This document shows positions 1 to 6,811 of a DNA stretch of 32,401 nucleotides, piece after piece. Origin of the DNA: JAMLIN01 sp041676645 (GTDB lineage Bacteria > Pseudomonadota > Gammaproteobacteria > Burkholderiales > Burkholderiaceae_E); NCBI GenBank assembly GCA_041676645.1, contig JBAYRO010000035.1, forward strand, positions 1 to 32,401, read 5' to 3'. The position numbers were made by a program, and so were the translations under genes. The notes beneath the pieces are model-generated. The model saw only the letters and a list, made by a program, of their open reading frames with translations. It made no database searches and had not been told where the DNA came from. Position 1 is the first letter of the stretch, and each line of letters opens with the position of its first letter.

Positions 1-534
1 CTCGCCTTCGGTCGCCGATTCCTCGTCGGGCGACTCCGGCTGTCCCGGCGACGCTGGCGAGGGCCCGCCACCGATCGACACCGGTGTCGCGGCACCGATG
101 TTGGTGGCCGGCGCCATGGCCGCGACATGGCTGGCCATCACGATGTAGGTGCCGGCGCTCGCCGCCCGCGCCCCGCCCGGGGCGACCCAGGCGGCAACCG
201 GCACCGGCGAGCCGATGATCTCGCGCACGATGTCGCGCGTGGAACTGGCCAGGCCACCCGGCGTGTCGATGCCGACCACCACCATGGGCGCCCTGGCCTC
301 GGCCGCGTCCTTCAGCCCGCGGGCGATGTACTCGGCGCTCGCCGGCCCGATCGGGCCCTCGAGCCGCAGGACATGGATCGGCGCGGCGACGCCCGTCGCA
401 CCATCGGGAGGCGCAGTGGCCCCGGCCTCGTCGGCAGTCACCGGCCCGTCCGCCGCCCTGCCCGGGCCGGCTACCGGAAGGATGCCGGCCAGGAGCGCGA
501 CCGAGGCGAGCACCGCCAGTACCCATCGTCGCAT
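1..534 (-). CDS. NfeD/ClpP-class membrane serine protease, N-terminal part (cut by window edge)
   Basis: Reading leftward from the ATG at 534 the frame stays open for 178 codons to base 1, so the 3' part is missing. Residues 1-28 form a signal peptide (Arg-Arg-Trp, hydrophobic core, Ala-rich end). A ClpP-like core follows: a beta strand with HVLRLEGPIGPASAEYI near 54-70, the oxyanion-type VVVGIDTPGGL near 86-95, and GGARAASAGTYI at 120-131, in which Ser126 is the expected nucleophile. Family knowledge: NfeD-type proteases (also annotated as nodulation protein NfeD) cleave hydrophobic segments of membrane partners with a Ser-Lys dyad, and the Lys would lie beyond the edge. A Pro/Ser/Glu-rich linker occupies about 153-178. 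The start is supported by a strong Shine-Dalgarno, AGGAGG (complement of 539-544), and a TATACT box at 573-578. The class assignment is firm; the exact substrate is unknown. Confidence 0.88.
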   Translation of the reverse strand, partial: MRRWVLAVLASVALLAGILPVAGPGRAADGPVTADEAGATAPPDGATGVAAPIHVLRLEGPIGPASAEYIARGLKDAAEARAPMVVVGIDTPGGLASSTRDIVREIIGSPVPVAAWVAPGGARAASAGTYIVMASHVAAMAPATNIGAATPVSIGGGPSPASPGQPESPDEESATEGE

Positions 535-538
535 GGGT

Positions 539-578
539 CCTCCTGTACCGCGGATCGACAGCATGTCGGCCCAGTATA
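539..578 (-). promoter_or_regulatory. Probable promoter -10 and Shine-Dalgarno of the NfeD-like gene
   Basis: On the minus strand TATACT (573-578) matches the sigma-70 -10 consensus at five of six positions and lies about 39 nt before the ATG. AGGAGG (539-544) sits 4 nt before the ATG. I see no convincing -35 hexamer, so the promoter call rests on the -10 alone. Confidence 0.4.
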
Positions 579-626
579 GCCAGCACCGGTGGGCGCGCCC
601 CATGGACACGTCATCGATGCGGGCTC

Positions 627-651
627 ATCCGGCGCCCGGGCATCGCCGGAT
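627..651 (-). terminator. Hairpin downstream of rluE
   Basis: ATCCGGCG (627-634) and CGCCGGAT (644-651) are perfect inverted arms of 8 bp around a 9-nt GC-rich loop, 13 nt beyond the rluE stop. There is no T tract, so it could be a Rho-assisted terminator or an RNA 3'-end stabiliser rather than a classic intrinsic terminator. Confidence 0.35.
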
Positions 652-663
652 CGGCCCGGGCGT

Positions 664-1236
664 TCAAGGCTCGAGCCGGCGTTTCCCGAGGCGGCGCCAC
701 TGCCCGGGTGCGAGCCCGGCCAGGGTCCAGTCGCCGATGCGCACCCGCACGAGCCGCAGCGTCGGCAGCCCGACGGCGGCCGTCATGCGCCGGACCTGCC
801 GGTTGCGGCCCTCCGTGAGGACGATCTCGAGCCAGGCGGTGGGAATCCGTTCCCGATGCCGGATCGGCGGATCGCGCGGCCAGAGCCAGTCGGGCGCCTC
901 GATGCGACGAACCTTGCAGGGCTTCGTCGGCCCGTCGCCCAGCGCGGGACCGGCGCGCAGCGCGGCCAGGGCATCCTCGCCCGGCTCGCCCTCGACCTGC
1001 GCGAGATAGGTCTTCTCGATCCGGTGGGCGGGATCGGTGATCCGGTGCTGCAGGCCGCCGTCCGATGTCAGCACCAGCAGGCCTTCGCTGTCGCGATCGA
1101 GCCGGCCGGCCGGATAGACATCGGGGACCGCTACATGGTCGGCAAGGCACGGCCGGCCACCGTCGGAGGTGAACTGGCAGAGCACCCCGAAAGGCTTGTT
1201 GAAGAGCAGGGTCACTGCATCGGCGCGCAACTTCAT
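664..1236 (-). CDS. rluE: 23S rRNA pseudouridine synthase RluE (RsuA/RluB/RluE family)
   Basis: The 190-residue product isomerises a uridine in 23S rRNA to pseudouridine; E. coli RluE acts at U2457. It opens with LLFNKPFGVLCQFTSDGG and carries the family motif AGRLDRDSEGLLVLTSDG, in which Asp47 is the catalytic aspartate. WLWPRDPPIR, IPTAWLEI and EGRNRQVRRMTAAVGLPTLRLVR follow, a segment order that matches E. coli RluE closely. No N-terminal S4 domain is present, as expected for RluE and unlike RsuA or RluB. The frame is open upstream to 1323, but that would overlap the divergent ABC gene, and similarity begins at the ATG at 1236. No Shine-Dalgarno precedes this ATG; a TACACT box (1243-1248) lies only 6 nt before it, so a leaderless transcript is possible. 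Confidence 0.9.
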   Translation of the reverse strand: MKLRADAVTLLFNKPFGVLCQFTSDGGRPCLADHVAVPDVYPAGRLDRDSEGLLVLTSDGGLQHRITDPAHRIEKTYLAQVEGEPGEDALAALRAGPALGDGPTKPCKVRRIEAPDWLWPRDPPIRHRERIPTAWLEIVLTEGRNRQVRRMTAAVGLPTLRLVRVRIGDWTLAGLAPGQWRRLGKRRLEP

Positions 1237-1321
1237 GCGGCCAGTGTAGCCGTGCCGCGCATGGCCCGATGGCGCATCGGTTAAGCTTGTGGGCTCCCCT
1301 GCCCGCGGTTCCGTCCAATCC

Positions 1322-2257
1322 ATGCCCCTGCTCTCGATCGACCGGCTGTCGAAGACCTACGACAACGGCTTCGTCGCGCTCGACAAGGCCAGCCTCGATG
1401 TCGAGCGTGGCGAGATCCTCGCCTTGCTCGGGCCGAACGGCGCGGGCAAGACGACCCTGATCGGCATCGTCTGCGGCATCGTCAGCGCCAGTGGCGGACG
1501 GGTCACCGTCGATGGCCACGATGTCGTGCGCGACTACCGCAAGACCCGCGCCATGATCGGGCTGGTCCCCCAGGAACTGACCACCGACTCCTTCGAGACG
1601 GTCTGGAACACGGTGTCCTTCAGCCGCGGCCTGTTCGGCCGGGCGCCGAATCCGGCGCACATCGAACGGGTGCTGCGCGACCTCTCGCTCTGGGACAAGA
1701 AGGACAACCGCCTCATGACCCTGTCGGGCGGCATGAAGCGCCGGGTGCTGATCGCCAAGGCGCTGTCGCACGAACCCTCGGTGCTCTTCCTCGACGAACC
1801 CAGCGCCGGAGTCGACGTCGAGCTGCGCAAGGACATGTGGGAGGTCGTGCGCGCCCTGCGCGATGCCGGCACCACCATCATCCTCACCACCCACTACATC
1901 GAGGAAGCCGAGGAGATGGCCGACCGGGTGGCCGTGATCAACCGGGGGCGCATCCTGCTGGTGGAGGAGAAGCTCGCGCTGATGCGCCGGCTCGGGCGCA
2001 AGCAGCTCGCGATCGAGCTTGCGGCGCCGCTGGCCGTCCTGCCGCCACGGCTGGCGAGCCGCGACCTGCGCCTTGTCGACGACGGGATGCGACTCGTCTA
2101 CGACTACGACCCGAAGCGCGACGAGAACGCGATACCCGCCCTGCTCGCGGAACTGACGAGTGCCGGCATCGCCTTTCGCGACCTGTACACCGACCAGAGT
2201 TCGCTCGAGGAGATCTTCGTCGGCCTGGTCGCCGAAACCCGGACGGCTGCAACATGA
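1322..2257 (+). CDS. yadG: ABC-2 type transporter ATP-binding protein (YadG-like)
   Basis: The 311-residue cytoplasmic ATPase powers the permease encoded next to it. Visible motifs are Walker A GPNGAGKTT (37-45), Q-loop VPQE (about 82-85), signature LSGGMKRR (134-141), Walker B VLFLDEP with Glu159 as catalytic base, D-loop SAGVD, and switch His191 in TTHYIEEAE. Length and sequence resemble E. coli YadG (308 aa), including the C-terminal region after residue 220 ending in a LEEIFVGLV-type motif. The substrate of YadGH-type systems is not established. An in-frame GTG at 1289 could add 11 residues; 1322 is preferred because the conserved sequence starts there, although no clear Shine-Dalgarno is seen. 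Its stop overlaps the permease start as ATGA (2254-2257), so the pair is translationally coupled. Confidence 0.92.
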   Translation: MPLLSIDRLSKTYDNGFVALDKASLDVERGEILALLGPNGAGKTTLIGIVCGIVSASGGRVTVDGHDVVRDYRKTRAMIGLVPQELTTDSFETVWNTVSFSRGLFGRAPNPAHIERVLRDLSLWDKKDNRLMTLSGGMKRRVLIAKALSHEPSVLFLDEPSAGVDVELRKDMWEVVRALRDAGTTIILTTHYIEEAEEMADRVAVINRGRILLVEEKLALMRRLGRKQLAIELAAPLAVLPPRLASRDLRLVDDGMRLVYDYDPKRDENAIPALLAELTSAGIAFRDLYTDQSSLEEIFVGLVAETRTAAT

Positions 2258-3015
2258 ACTGGCACGGCATCCGCGCGATCTACATGTACGAGATGGCGCG
2301 CATGAAACGCACCCTGTTCCAGAGCATCGTCTCGCCGGTGCTCTCGACATCGCTGTACTTCGTGGTGTTCGGCGCCGCGATCGGCTCGCGCATTCCCGAG
2401 GTCGAGGGCGTCGGCTACGGCGCCTTCATCGTGCCCGGCCTGATCATGATGTCGCTGCTCACGCAGAGCGTGTCGAACGCCTCGTTCGCGATCTTCTTCC
2501 CGAAGTTCTCGGGGACGATCTACGAGCTGCTCTCGGCGCCGGTGTCGCCGCTCGAGCTGATCATCGGCTATGTCGGCGCGGCAGCAACCAAATCCGTGTT
2601 CATCGGGGCCGTCATCCTGATCACCGCCTCGCTGCTGGTCGACCTGCACATCGCGCATCCCGTCTGGATGGTGCTGTTCCTGCTCCTGACCGCGATCAGC
2701 TTCAGCCTGCTCGGCTTCATCATCGGCATCTGGGCCGACAACTTCGAGAAGCTGCAGCTGGTGCCGCTGCTGATCATCACGCCGCTCGCCTTTCTCGGCG
2801 GCACCTTCTACTCGATCCACATGCTGCCGCCGTTCTGGCAGACGGTCAGCCTCGCCAATCCGGTGCTCTACCTCGTGAGCGGCTTTCGCTGGGCATTCTT
2901 CGAGGTCGCCGATGTCAACATCTGGATCAGCATCGGCATGATCGCGGGCTTCCTGGCGGTGTGCGTTGCGCTCGTGACCTGGATCTTTCGGACGGGGTAT
3001 CGGATCCGGAGCTAG
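2254..3015 (+). CDS. yadH: ABC-2 type transporter permease (YadH-like)
   Basis: The 253-residue inner-membrane protein shows about six hydrophobic segments: around 26-46, 56-80, 106-130, 138-160, 170-190 and 226-245. The ABC-2 permease pattern is clear: an amphipathic N-terminal start, an FxGTIYELLSAPVSPLELIIGY coupling region, and PLAFLGGTFYSIHMLPPFW near 178-196. It would dimerise and pair with the ATPase encoded just upstream through a 4-nt overlap. Its TAG stop (3013-3015) and the stop of the opposite-strand PIN toxin (complement of CTA, 3012-3014) share the palindromic tetranucleotide CTAG, so the two convergent genes overlap by 4 bp with no room for a terminator between them. Confidence 0.91.
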   Translation: MNWHGIRAIYMYEMARMKRTLFQSIVSPVLSTSLYFVVFGAAIGSRIPEVEGVGYGAFIVPGLIMMSLLTQSVSNASFAIFFPKFSGTIYELLSAPVSPLELIIGYVGAAATKSVFIGAVILITASLLVDLHIAHPVWMVLFLLLTAISFSLLGFIIGIWADNFEKLQLVPLLIITPLAFLGGTFYSIHMLPPFWQTVSLANPVLYLVSGFRWAFFEVADVNIWISIGMIAGFLAVCVALVTWIFRTGYRIRS

Positions 3016-3437
3016 CCCAGCAGCACGGGCGCAAGCCCGACCCGCTGCGCGTTCCTTGCCATGACACGATCGAGCGTCGCCAGGGACTTGGCCCCGGCCC
3101 GTTCGGCGCAGGCGAGATGCAGTGCATCGCCCGCCCGGATACCGCTCGCGGCGTCCAGCGTCAACATCGCGGCGCGGTGAAAATCCAGCGTCTCGACAGG
3201 CAACAAGCGCAAGTCGTTCGCCGTCAGGCGCTCGAAACGCTGCCAGGCCGCTCGCGCCTGCTCGGTATCGAGCTGGTCCGTGCGCTGCTTCATGCCGAGC
3301 GCACTGCCGAATTCGGTCACGCACCAGGCAGCCGACACCAGCTCGCTCCTGCTGGCCGCGTACCAGGCCGCAACGCCGGCGCTTCCTGGCTCGTTGGCGA
3401 TCAGCGCCACGATGGCGCTGGTGTCCACGTAGATCAT
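3012..3437 (-). CDS. vapC: PIN-domain ribonuclease toxin (VapC-type)
   Basis: The product is 141 residues, the usual VapC size. The four acidic residues of the PIN active site are visible: Asp5 in MIYVDTSAIV, Glu42 in VTEFGSAL, Asp104 in RAGDALHLA and Asp123 in ATLDRVMA. PIN toxins are Mg-dependent endoribonucleases that cleave tRNA or rRNA; the target of this one cannot be read from sequence. The ATG at 3437 overlaps the antitoxin stop by one base (TGATG), the typical coupled antitoxin-then-toxin order. The reading frame and active site are intact, so the module is probably functional. Confidence 0.9.
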   Translation of the reverse strand: MIYVDTSAIVALIANEPGSAGVAAWYAASRSELVSAAWCVTEFGSALGMKQRTDQLDTEQARAAWQRFERLTANDLRLLPVETLDFHRAAMLTLDAASGIRAGDALHLACAERAGAKSLATLDRVMARNAQRVGLAPVLLG

Positions 3438-3682
3438 CAGTAGCGCGCTTCGTTGCGCAGCTCCTCCATGACCGACCGGCCCATCGGCAACCCCGCCCGG
3501 GCTTCGGCCAGCTCGGCGGCAAAAGCATGCCGGCTCCAGCTTGCGGGCCGAATCGCCAGGGAGCCATCCACCGTGATCCGGGCTTGTACGCTGTCGCCAT
3601 CGCGCAGGCCGAATCGGCGCACCAGGTCGGCAGGCAGGCGCATCGCCAGGCTGTTACCCCACCTCGCAATCTGCAAACGCAT
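3437..3682 (-). CDS. vapB: AbrB/MazE-fold antitoxin (VapB-type)
   Basis: An 81-residue protein. The N-terminal swapped-hairpin DNA-binding fold is recognisable: LQIARWGNSLAMRLP followed by LVRRFGLRDGDSVQARI, with WGNSLAxRLP as the AbrB signature. The C-terminal half (about 50-81) is the expected toxin-binding tail. The frame is open further upstream to 3919, but that stretch crosses the rhodanese gene and has no family resemblance. The ATG at 3682 is preceded by a GAAGAG-like Shine-Dalgarno. It should neutralise the PIN toxin and repress the operon by binding the AT-rich region immediately upstream. Confidence 0.87.
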   Translation of the reverse strand: MRLQIARWGNSLAMRLPADLVRRFGLRDGDSVQARITVDGSLAIRPASWSRHAFAAELAEARAGLPMGRSVMEELRNEARY

Positions 3683-3688
3683 GACTCT

Positions 3689-3720
3689 TCTCTGTAGAGA
3701 CATTGATGTAGATACTATGT
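3689..3720 (-). promoter_or_regulatory. Probable vapBC operator/promoter region
   Basis: An inverted repeat, TCTCT-GT-AGAGA (3689-3700), lies 6 nt before the vapB start. Next to it is an unusually AT-rich patch (3701-3720) with a TAGTAT-like -10 on the minus strand at about 3713-3718. Autorepression at short inverted repeats is the rule for VapBC; the assignment here is inferred from position and symmetry only. Confidence 0.4.
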
Positions 3721-3791
3721 ACCTTGGCGATCCACCGGTCAACAGCCTTACGGATGCGGCCACAGGGATGCCAGACTCGGTTGCACCAGAT

Positions 3792-5510
3792 TCAGTAGCG
3801 CCGGAACCGGATCGTCGGGTCGCGCGTGATCTGGTCGACCAGGCCGACCTCCCATTCGAGATAGGCGCGAGCGTGATGCTCGTAGTCGGTGACGTGGTCG
3901 TAGGGCCGGTACCAGACATCGTCGGTGGGGCAGGTGGCGCGATCGAGTCCGGTGCCGATCGGCAGGCGGGCTTCGAACCAGGCCGGATTGCCGCCGGCGA
4001 GCACCACCACCTCGATGCCCGGCCACAGGGCCGCCGCCTCCGGTGCCGCCAGCCGGGCCAGCGCCGGATCGTCGGCGGTCAGCACCAGCTCGCGCAGCGC
4101 CGGCAATGCGGCCAGGGCGTTGCGAGCCTGGTCCAGGCGCGAGCGCACGCCCCACCAGGCGCCGGCCACATGGCGATCGCGATGACGCAGGCTGCTCGCG
4201 AGGTCGAGCACCGCGACACCGGGGTCGGCCAGCCGGGTGGCAAGCTCTTCCGGCGCGATCTCGCGCCATGACGGCACGGCGGGTACGGCAGGCATGGCCG
4301 GTCCGCCCGGGCCCGCCTGCGCCTGCGACGCGGCGAGCGCGCCTGCCGCGACGGGAGCGGTCGTCGCGCCGCTGGCGGTCTCCCAACCGGCGAATCCATC
4401 CACGCCCTCGGACCTCAGGACATGGACATCGGGCAGGCCCATCTGGTTGAGCCAGGAAGCGGTCATGACCGCGCGCACCTGCTCGGGATCGACGAGCACG
4501 ATGCGGGCGGCGCGCGCGGCGATATAGGCGTCGGTCGCCTGCACCAGCTGGCCGCCCGGCGCGTTGCGCGAACCGACGATGTGCTGCGCCCGGAATTCCG
4601 CCGGGCCGCGGACATCGAGCAGGTACAGGGCGCGGGATTCGTCGGCCTGCCACTGCTGCACGGTGGCCGCGTCGACGAATCCGACATCGAAGCGATCGGC
4701 GACGCGCTGGGCGGCGGCGCGCGCACGCGCCGCGCCTTGCGCCGATGGCGCCGGGGCCTCGCGCCGCGACCCGCGCTCACACTGCATGCCGGCGAGCTCC
4801 CAGCCCATGGTCCCGTCCTTCAGGGCGACGACCCGGTTCGCAATGCCGGCATTGCGCAGCGACTGGCAGCCGATGATGCTGCGGGTCCGGCCGGCGCAGT
4901 TGACCACCACGGTCGTGGCCGGGTCCGGTGCGAGATCGTGGACCCGCCAGGCGAGCTCGGCGCCCGGGGTGTCGATCGCACCGGGAATGTTCATCCGCTC
5001 GAACTCCTCGATCGGACGCGAATCGAGGATCAGGACCGACTCGCCGGCATCGATCATGGCCTGGAGCTCGCCGGGCGCAATGCGTGGCGTCTCCTCATGG
5101 TGCTCGACGAACTCGCCGAAGGCCTTCGAAGGCACGTTGATGCCCGTGAAGACCTCATGGCCGGCCGCGGCCCATGCCGCGCAGCCGCCGTCGAGAATCG
5201 CGAGATCCCGGTAGCCCAGGCGCACCAGCACCCTGGCGGCACGCTCGGCCAGTGCGGCATCGCCGTCGGCGACATCCGCAGCCCCCCGGATCCTGCCGTC
5301 ATCGAGCAGCACCACCGGCAGGCCCGCTCGCGGCAGCAGCGCCGGCGCGAGCAGCTCGAGGCGCGACAGCGGCGCGCTGACCGCGAAGAACGGATGCCCG
5401 CGCGCATGCACCCCTTGTTCGCGGACGTCGAGCAATGCCAGCTCGGCGCCAGCCTCGAGCAGGCCGCGCAGGCTCGCGACGTCGATCCGCCTGGCCCTAG
5501 GCTGGCTCAT
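3792..5510 (-). CDS. Four-domain rhodanese-related sulfurtransferase
   Basis: The 572-residue protein has four rhodanese-like modules, at roughly 8-118, 140-245, 285-378 and 415-515. Only module 2 has the persulfide-forming cysteine, Cys205 in VVVNCAGRTRS. The corresponding loops of the others read LLDDGRIRG (Asp), VLVDPEQVR (Asp) and LTADDPALA, so they are probably structural or binding domains. A proline/alanine/glycine-rich linker (about 380-414) separates modules 3 and 4. The C-terminus has conserved-looking WYRPYDHV and YLEWEVGLVDQI, which I associate with this multi-rhodanese family. The chosen ATG (5510) overlaps the upstream dioxygenase stop as ATGA (5507-5510); an earlier ATG at 5564 would run deep into that gene. 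Its role is probably to take or deliver sulfane sulfur in the thiol pathway of its operon partner. It has no signal peptide, so it should be cytoplasmic. Confidence 0.88.
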   Translation of the reverse strand: MSQPRARRIDVASLRGLLEAGAELALLDVREQGVHARGHPFFAVSAPLSRLELLAPALLPRAGLPVVLLDDGRIRGAADVADGDAALAERAARVLVRLGYRDLAILDGGCAAWAAAGHEVFTGINVPSKAFGEFVEHHEETPRIAPGELQAMIDAGESVLILDSRPIEEFERMNIPGAIDTPGAELAWRVHDLAPDPATTVVVNCAGRTRSIIGCQSLRNAGIANRVVALKDGTMGWELAGMQCERGSRREAPAPSAQGAARARAAAQRVADRFDVGFVDAATVQQWQADESRALYLLDVRGPAEFRAQHIVGSRNAPGGQLVQATDAYIAARAARIVLVDPEQVRAVMTASWLNQMGLPDVHVLRSEGVDGFAGWETASGATTAPVAAGALAASQAQAGPGGPAMPAVPAVPSWREIAPEELATRLADPGVAVLDLASSLRHRDRHVAGAWWGVRSRLDQARNALAALPALRELVLTADDPALARLAAPEAAALWPGIEVVVLAGGNPAWFEARLPIGTGLDRATCPTDDVWYRPYDHVTDYEHHARAYLEWEVGLVDQITRDPTIRFRRY

Positions 5511-6553
5511 GCCCGTCCCGACCGGGCGTCCCGGATATCCGAATGGGCCGGAAAGACCGCCCATTGCCGCGAGTCCGGGTCGAAATACTCGCGACGATGC
5601 AGCTGCTCTAGGCCGATGCCGTAGAGATGGAAGTTCAGCAGCGGCGCATCGATATGGATCGAATGGAGGTCGTCGGGCATGAAGGCCACGCCCCGGCCGG
5701 CCACGACCTCGAGCTCGCCACGCTGGGTCACGCCGCCATCGTCGCTGCGATCGTAGAAGCGATTGAGCTCGCTGCCGTGCACGCCGGCGATCACCGCCCA
5801 GGTGGTGTGGTTGTGCGCGGGCGTGCCGTAGCCGCCCAGCGACGCATTGGCATAAAGCGCGAAGCCGTGGTCATCGTCCTCGGCGAGCCGGTAGAGGATG
5901 GAGCGGCCGCCGGATCCGGGAAACGGCGGCGGCAGGTCGCCGCGCGGGAACAGGTCGGCCCGCGAGGCGAGCGCTATCAGGCGCTCGCGAATCTTCGAGA
6001 GCGCCGCCCGGTCGGGCTCGCCCGGGCCGGCGAGCGCACGGATGTCCGACATCGCGGCGTCGATCGCCTCGAGCCGGGCGGCGGCGCGCGCGCCGTAAGC
6101 CGTCTCGACCCGGGACTTGATGTTGGCCAGCGCGGTCGCCGCCTCGACATCGATGCGTTCCACCACCTGCGCCGATGGCGCCTTGGGCCGCGCCGGGTTG
6201 CCGACCGTCCGGGTGAAGCGGCTGGCGCCGCCGGGCAGGGATTCGAAGTCGTAGCGGATCACGATGGGGCCCAGGAAATCGGCACGGGTCTCGGCGACCC
6301 ACAATCGTGGCCAGTCCGCTTCGAGAACGGTCCAGTCGAGCCGGATTTCCTCGCGCGAAAACCATTGCTCGGTGAAGGTTTCACCGCGCCCGAGCGGCCG
6401 GTCCTCGCTCTCGACATGATGCGAGACCGCGATCCATTCCGGCCAGGACCGCGGATTGGTCACGTAGTCGAAGACAACCGCGGCGGGCGCGTCGACGACG
6501 ATGTCGTGGCTGCGCTCGAAGGCCACGGTGCCGACCGTGTGTGCCTGGTTCAT
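5507..6553 (-). CDS. Fusion: SRPBCC (polyketide cyclase-like) domain plus cysteine-dioxygenase-type cupin
   Basis: A 348-residue two-domain protein. Residues about 8-150 look like an SRPBCC/START-like ligand-binding fold (opening FERSHDIVVDAPAAVVFDYV, then SWPEWIAVS). Residues about 160-200 form a helical linker. Residues about 215-335 are a cupin of the type I cysteine dioxygenase class: His247 and His249 in TPAHNHTTWAV, and a third His (297) in PDDLHSIH. The glutamate that ordinary cupins have after HxH is absent (Ala/Val here), as expected for the 3-His iron site of thiol dioxygenases. The likely reaction is O2-dependent oxidation of a small thiol (cysteine, 3-mercaptopropionate or similar) to a sulfinate. 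It is followed by the multi-rhodanese gene with a 4-nt overlap. A strong Shine-Dalgarno, AAAGGAGG, precedes the ATG at 6553. The substrate is not determined. Confidence 0.83.
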   Translation of the reverse strand: MNQAHTVGTVAFERSHDIVVDAPAAVVFDYVTNPRSWPEWIAVSHHVESEDRPLGRGETFTEQWFSREEIRLDWTVLEADWPRLWVAETRADFLGPIVIRYDFESLPGGASRFTRTVGNPARPKAPSAQVVERIDVEAATALANIKSRVETAYGARAAARLEAIDAAMSDIRALAGPGEPDRAALSKIRERLIALASRADLFPRGDLPPPFPGSGGRSILYRLAEDDDHGFALYANASLGGYGTPAHNHTTWAVIAGVHGSELNRFYDRSDDGGVTQRGELEVVAGRGVAFMPDDLHSIHIDAPLLNFHLYGIGLEQLHRREYFDPDSRQWAVFPAHSDIRDARSGRA

Positions 6554-6558
6554 GACAT

Positions 6559-6571
6559 CCTCCTTTCAGGT
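6559..6571 (-). promoter_or_regulatory. Strong ribosome binding site of the dioxygenase fusion
   Basis: On the minus strand the leader reads ACCTGAAAGGAGG and then five bases to the ATG. The same 13 bases occur before the PepSY-like gene (8575-8587). Confidence 0.6.
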
Positions 6572-6625
6572 GACTCGACCCCGCGCTCTCGCGCTTCGTG
6601 ACCGCCATGTGATCTATGCGCCATC

Positions 6626-6643
6626 CCGATGTCATCGGATGAC
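6626..6643. promoter_or_regulatory. Overlapping palindromes, candidate operator 1 (CCGAT-N3-ATCGG)
   Basis: CCGATGTCATCGG (6626-6638) has perfect 6-bp arms around one base. It overlaps a second perfect palindrome, GTCATCGGATGAC (6631-6643). It lies 73 bp upstream of the dioxygenase fusion and within the divergent intergenic region. It shares the form CCGAT-N3-ATCGG with the site at 6742-6754. This suggests a dimeric regulator; no regulator gene adjoins. Confidence 0.45.
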
Positions 6644-6700
6644 GGTAGGCTGGTGCCGATAACAGTACCGCATTCCGGAGCGCAAGCGCCCGGCAATGGC

Positions 6701-6713
6701 GGATCGATGATCC
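6701..6713. promoter_or_regulatory. Palindrome GGATC-GAT-GATCC in the divergent region
   Basis: Perfect 5-bp arms around GAT. It lies between the two CCGAT-N3-ATCGG sites and has related ATC/GAT content but a different outer sequence. It could be a weaker site of the same regulator or chance. Confidence 0.25.
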
Positions 6714-6741
6714 ACCGGTACGACCCGAGGCGACCATGCGA

Positions 6742-6754
6742 CCGATCAGATCGG
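6742..6754. promoter_or_regulatory. Candidate operator 2 (CCGAT-N3-ATCGG)
   Basis: CCGATCAGATCGG is a perfect palindrome with 6-bp arms around a central A, 57 bp before the start of the peptidase relic on the plus strand. Its centre is 116 bp from that of the first such site. The pair brackets the divergent promoter region, as expected for one regulator controlling both directions. This is an inference from symmetry. Confidence 0.45.
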
Positions 6755-6811
6755 GAACGCGGATTGCTTGCTCCCGGGTCCGCCGTTCCAAGTCGTCAAT
6801 CGAGGTACCCC

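Noticed and set aside
611..2350. Minus-strand open frame of 579 codons overlapping rluE and the ABC ATPase
   Set aside because: It crosses two genes with firm motifs in other frames and shows no domain of its own.
3437..3919. A 160-residue version of the antitoxin starting at 3919
   Set aside because: The extra N-terminus is antisense-like sequence from inside the rhodanese gene; AbrB similarity starts at the ATG at 3682.
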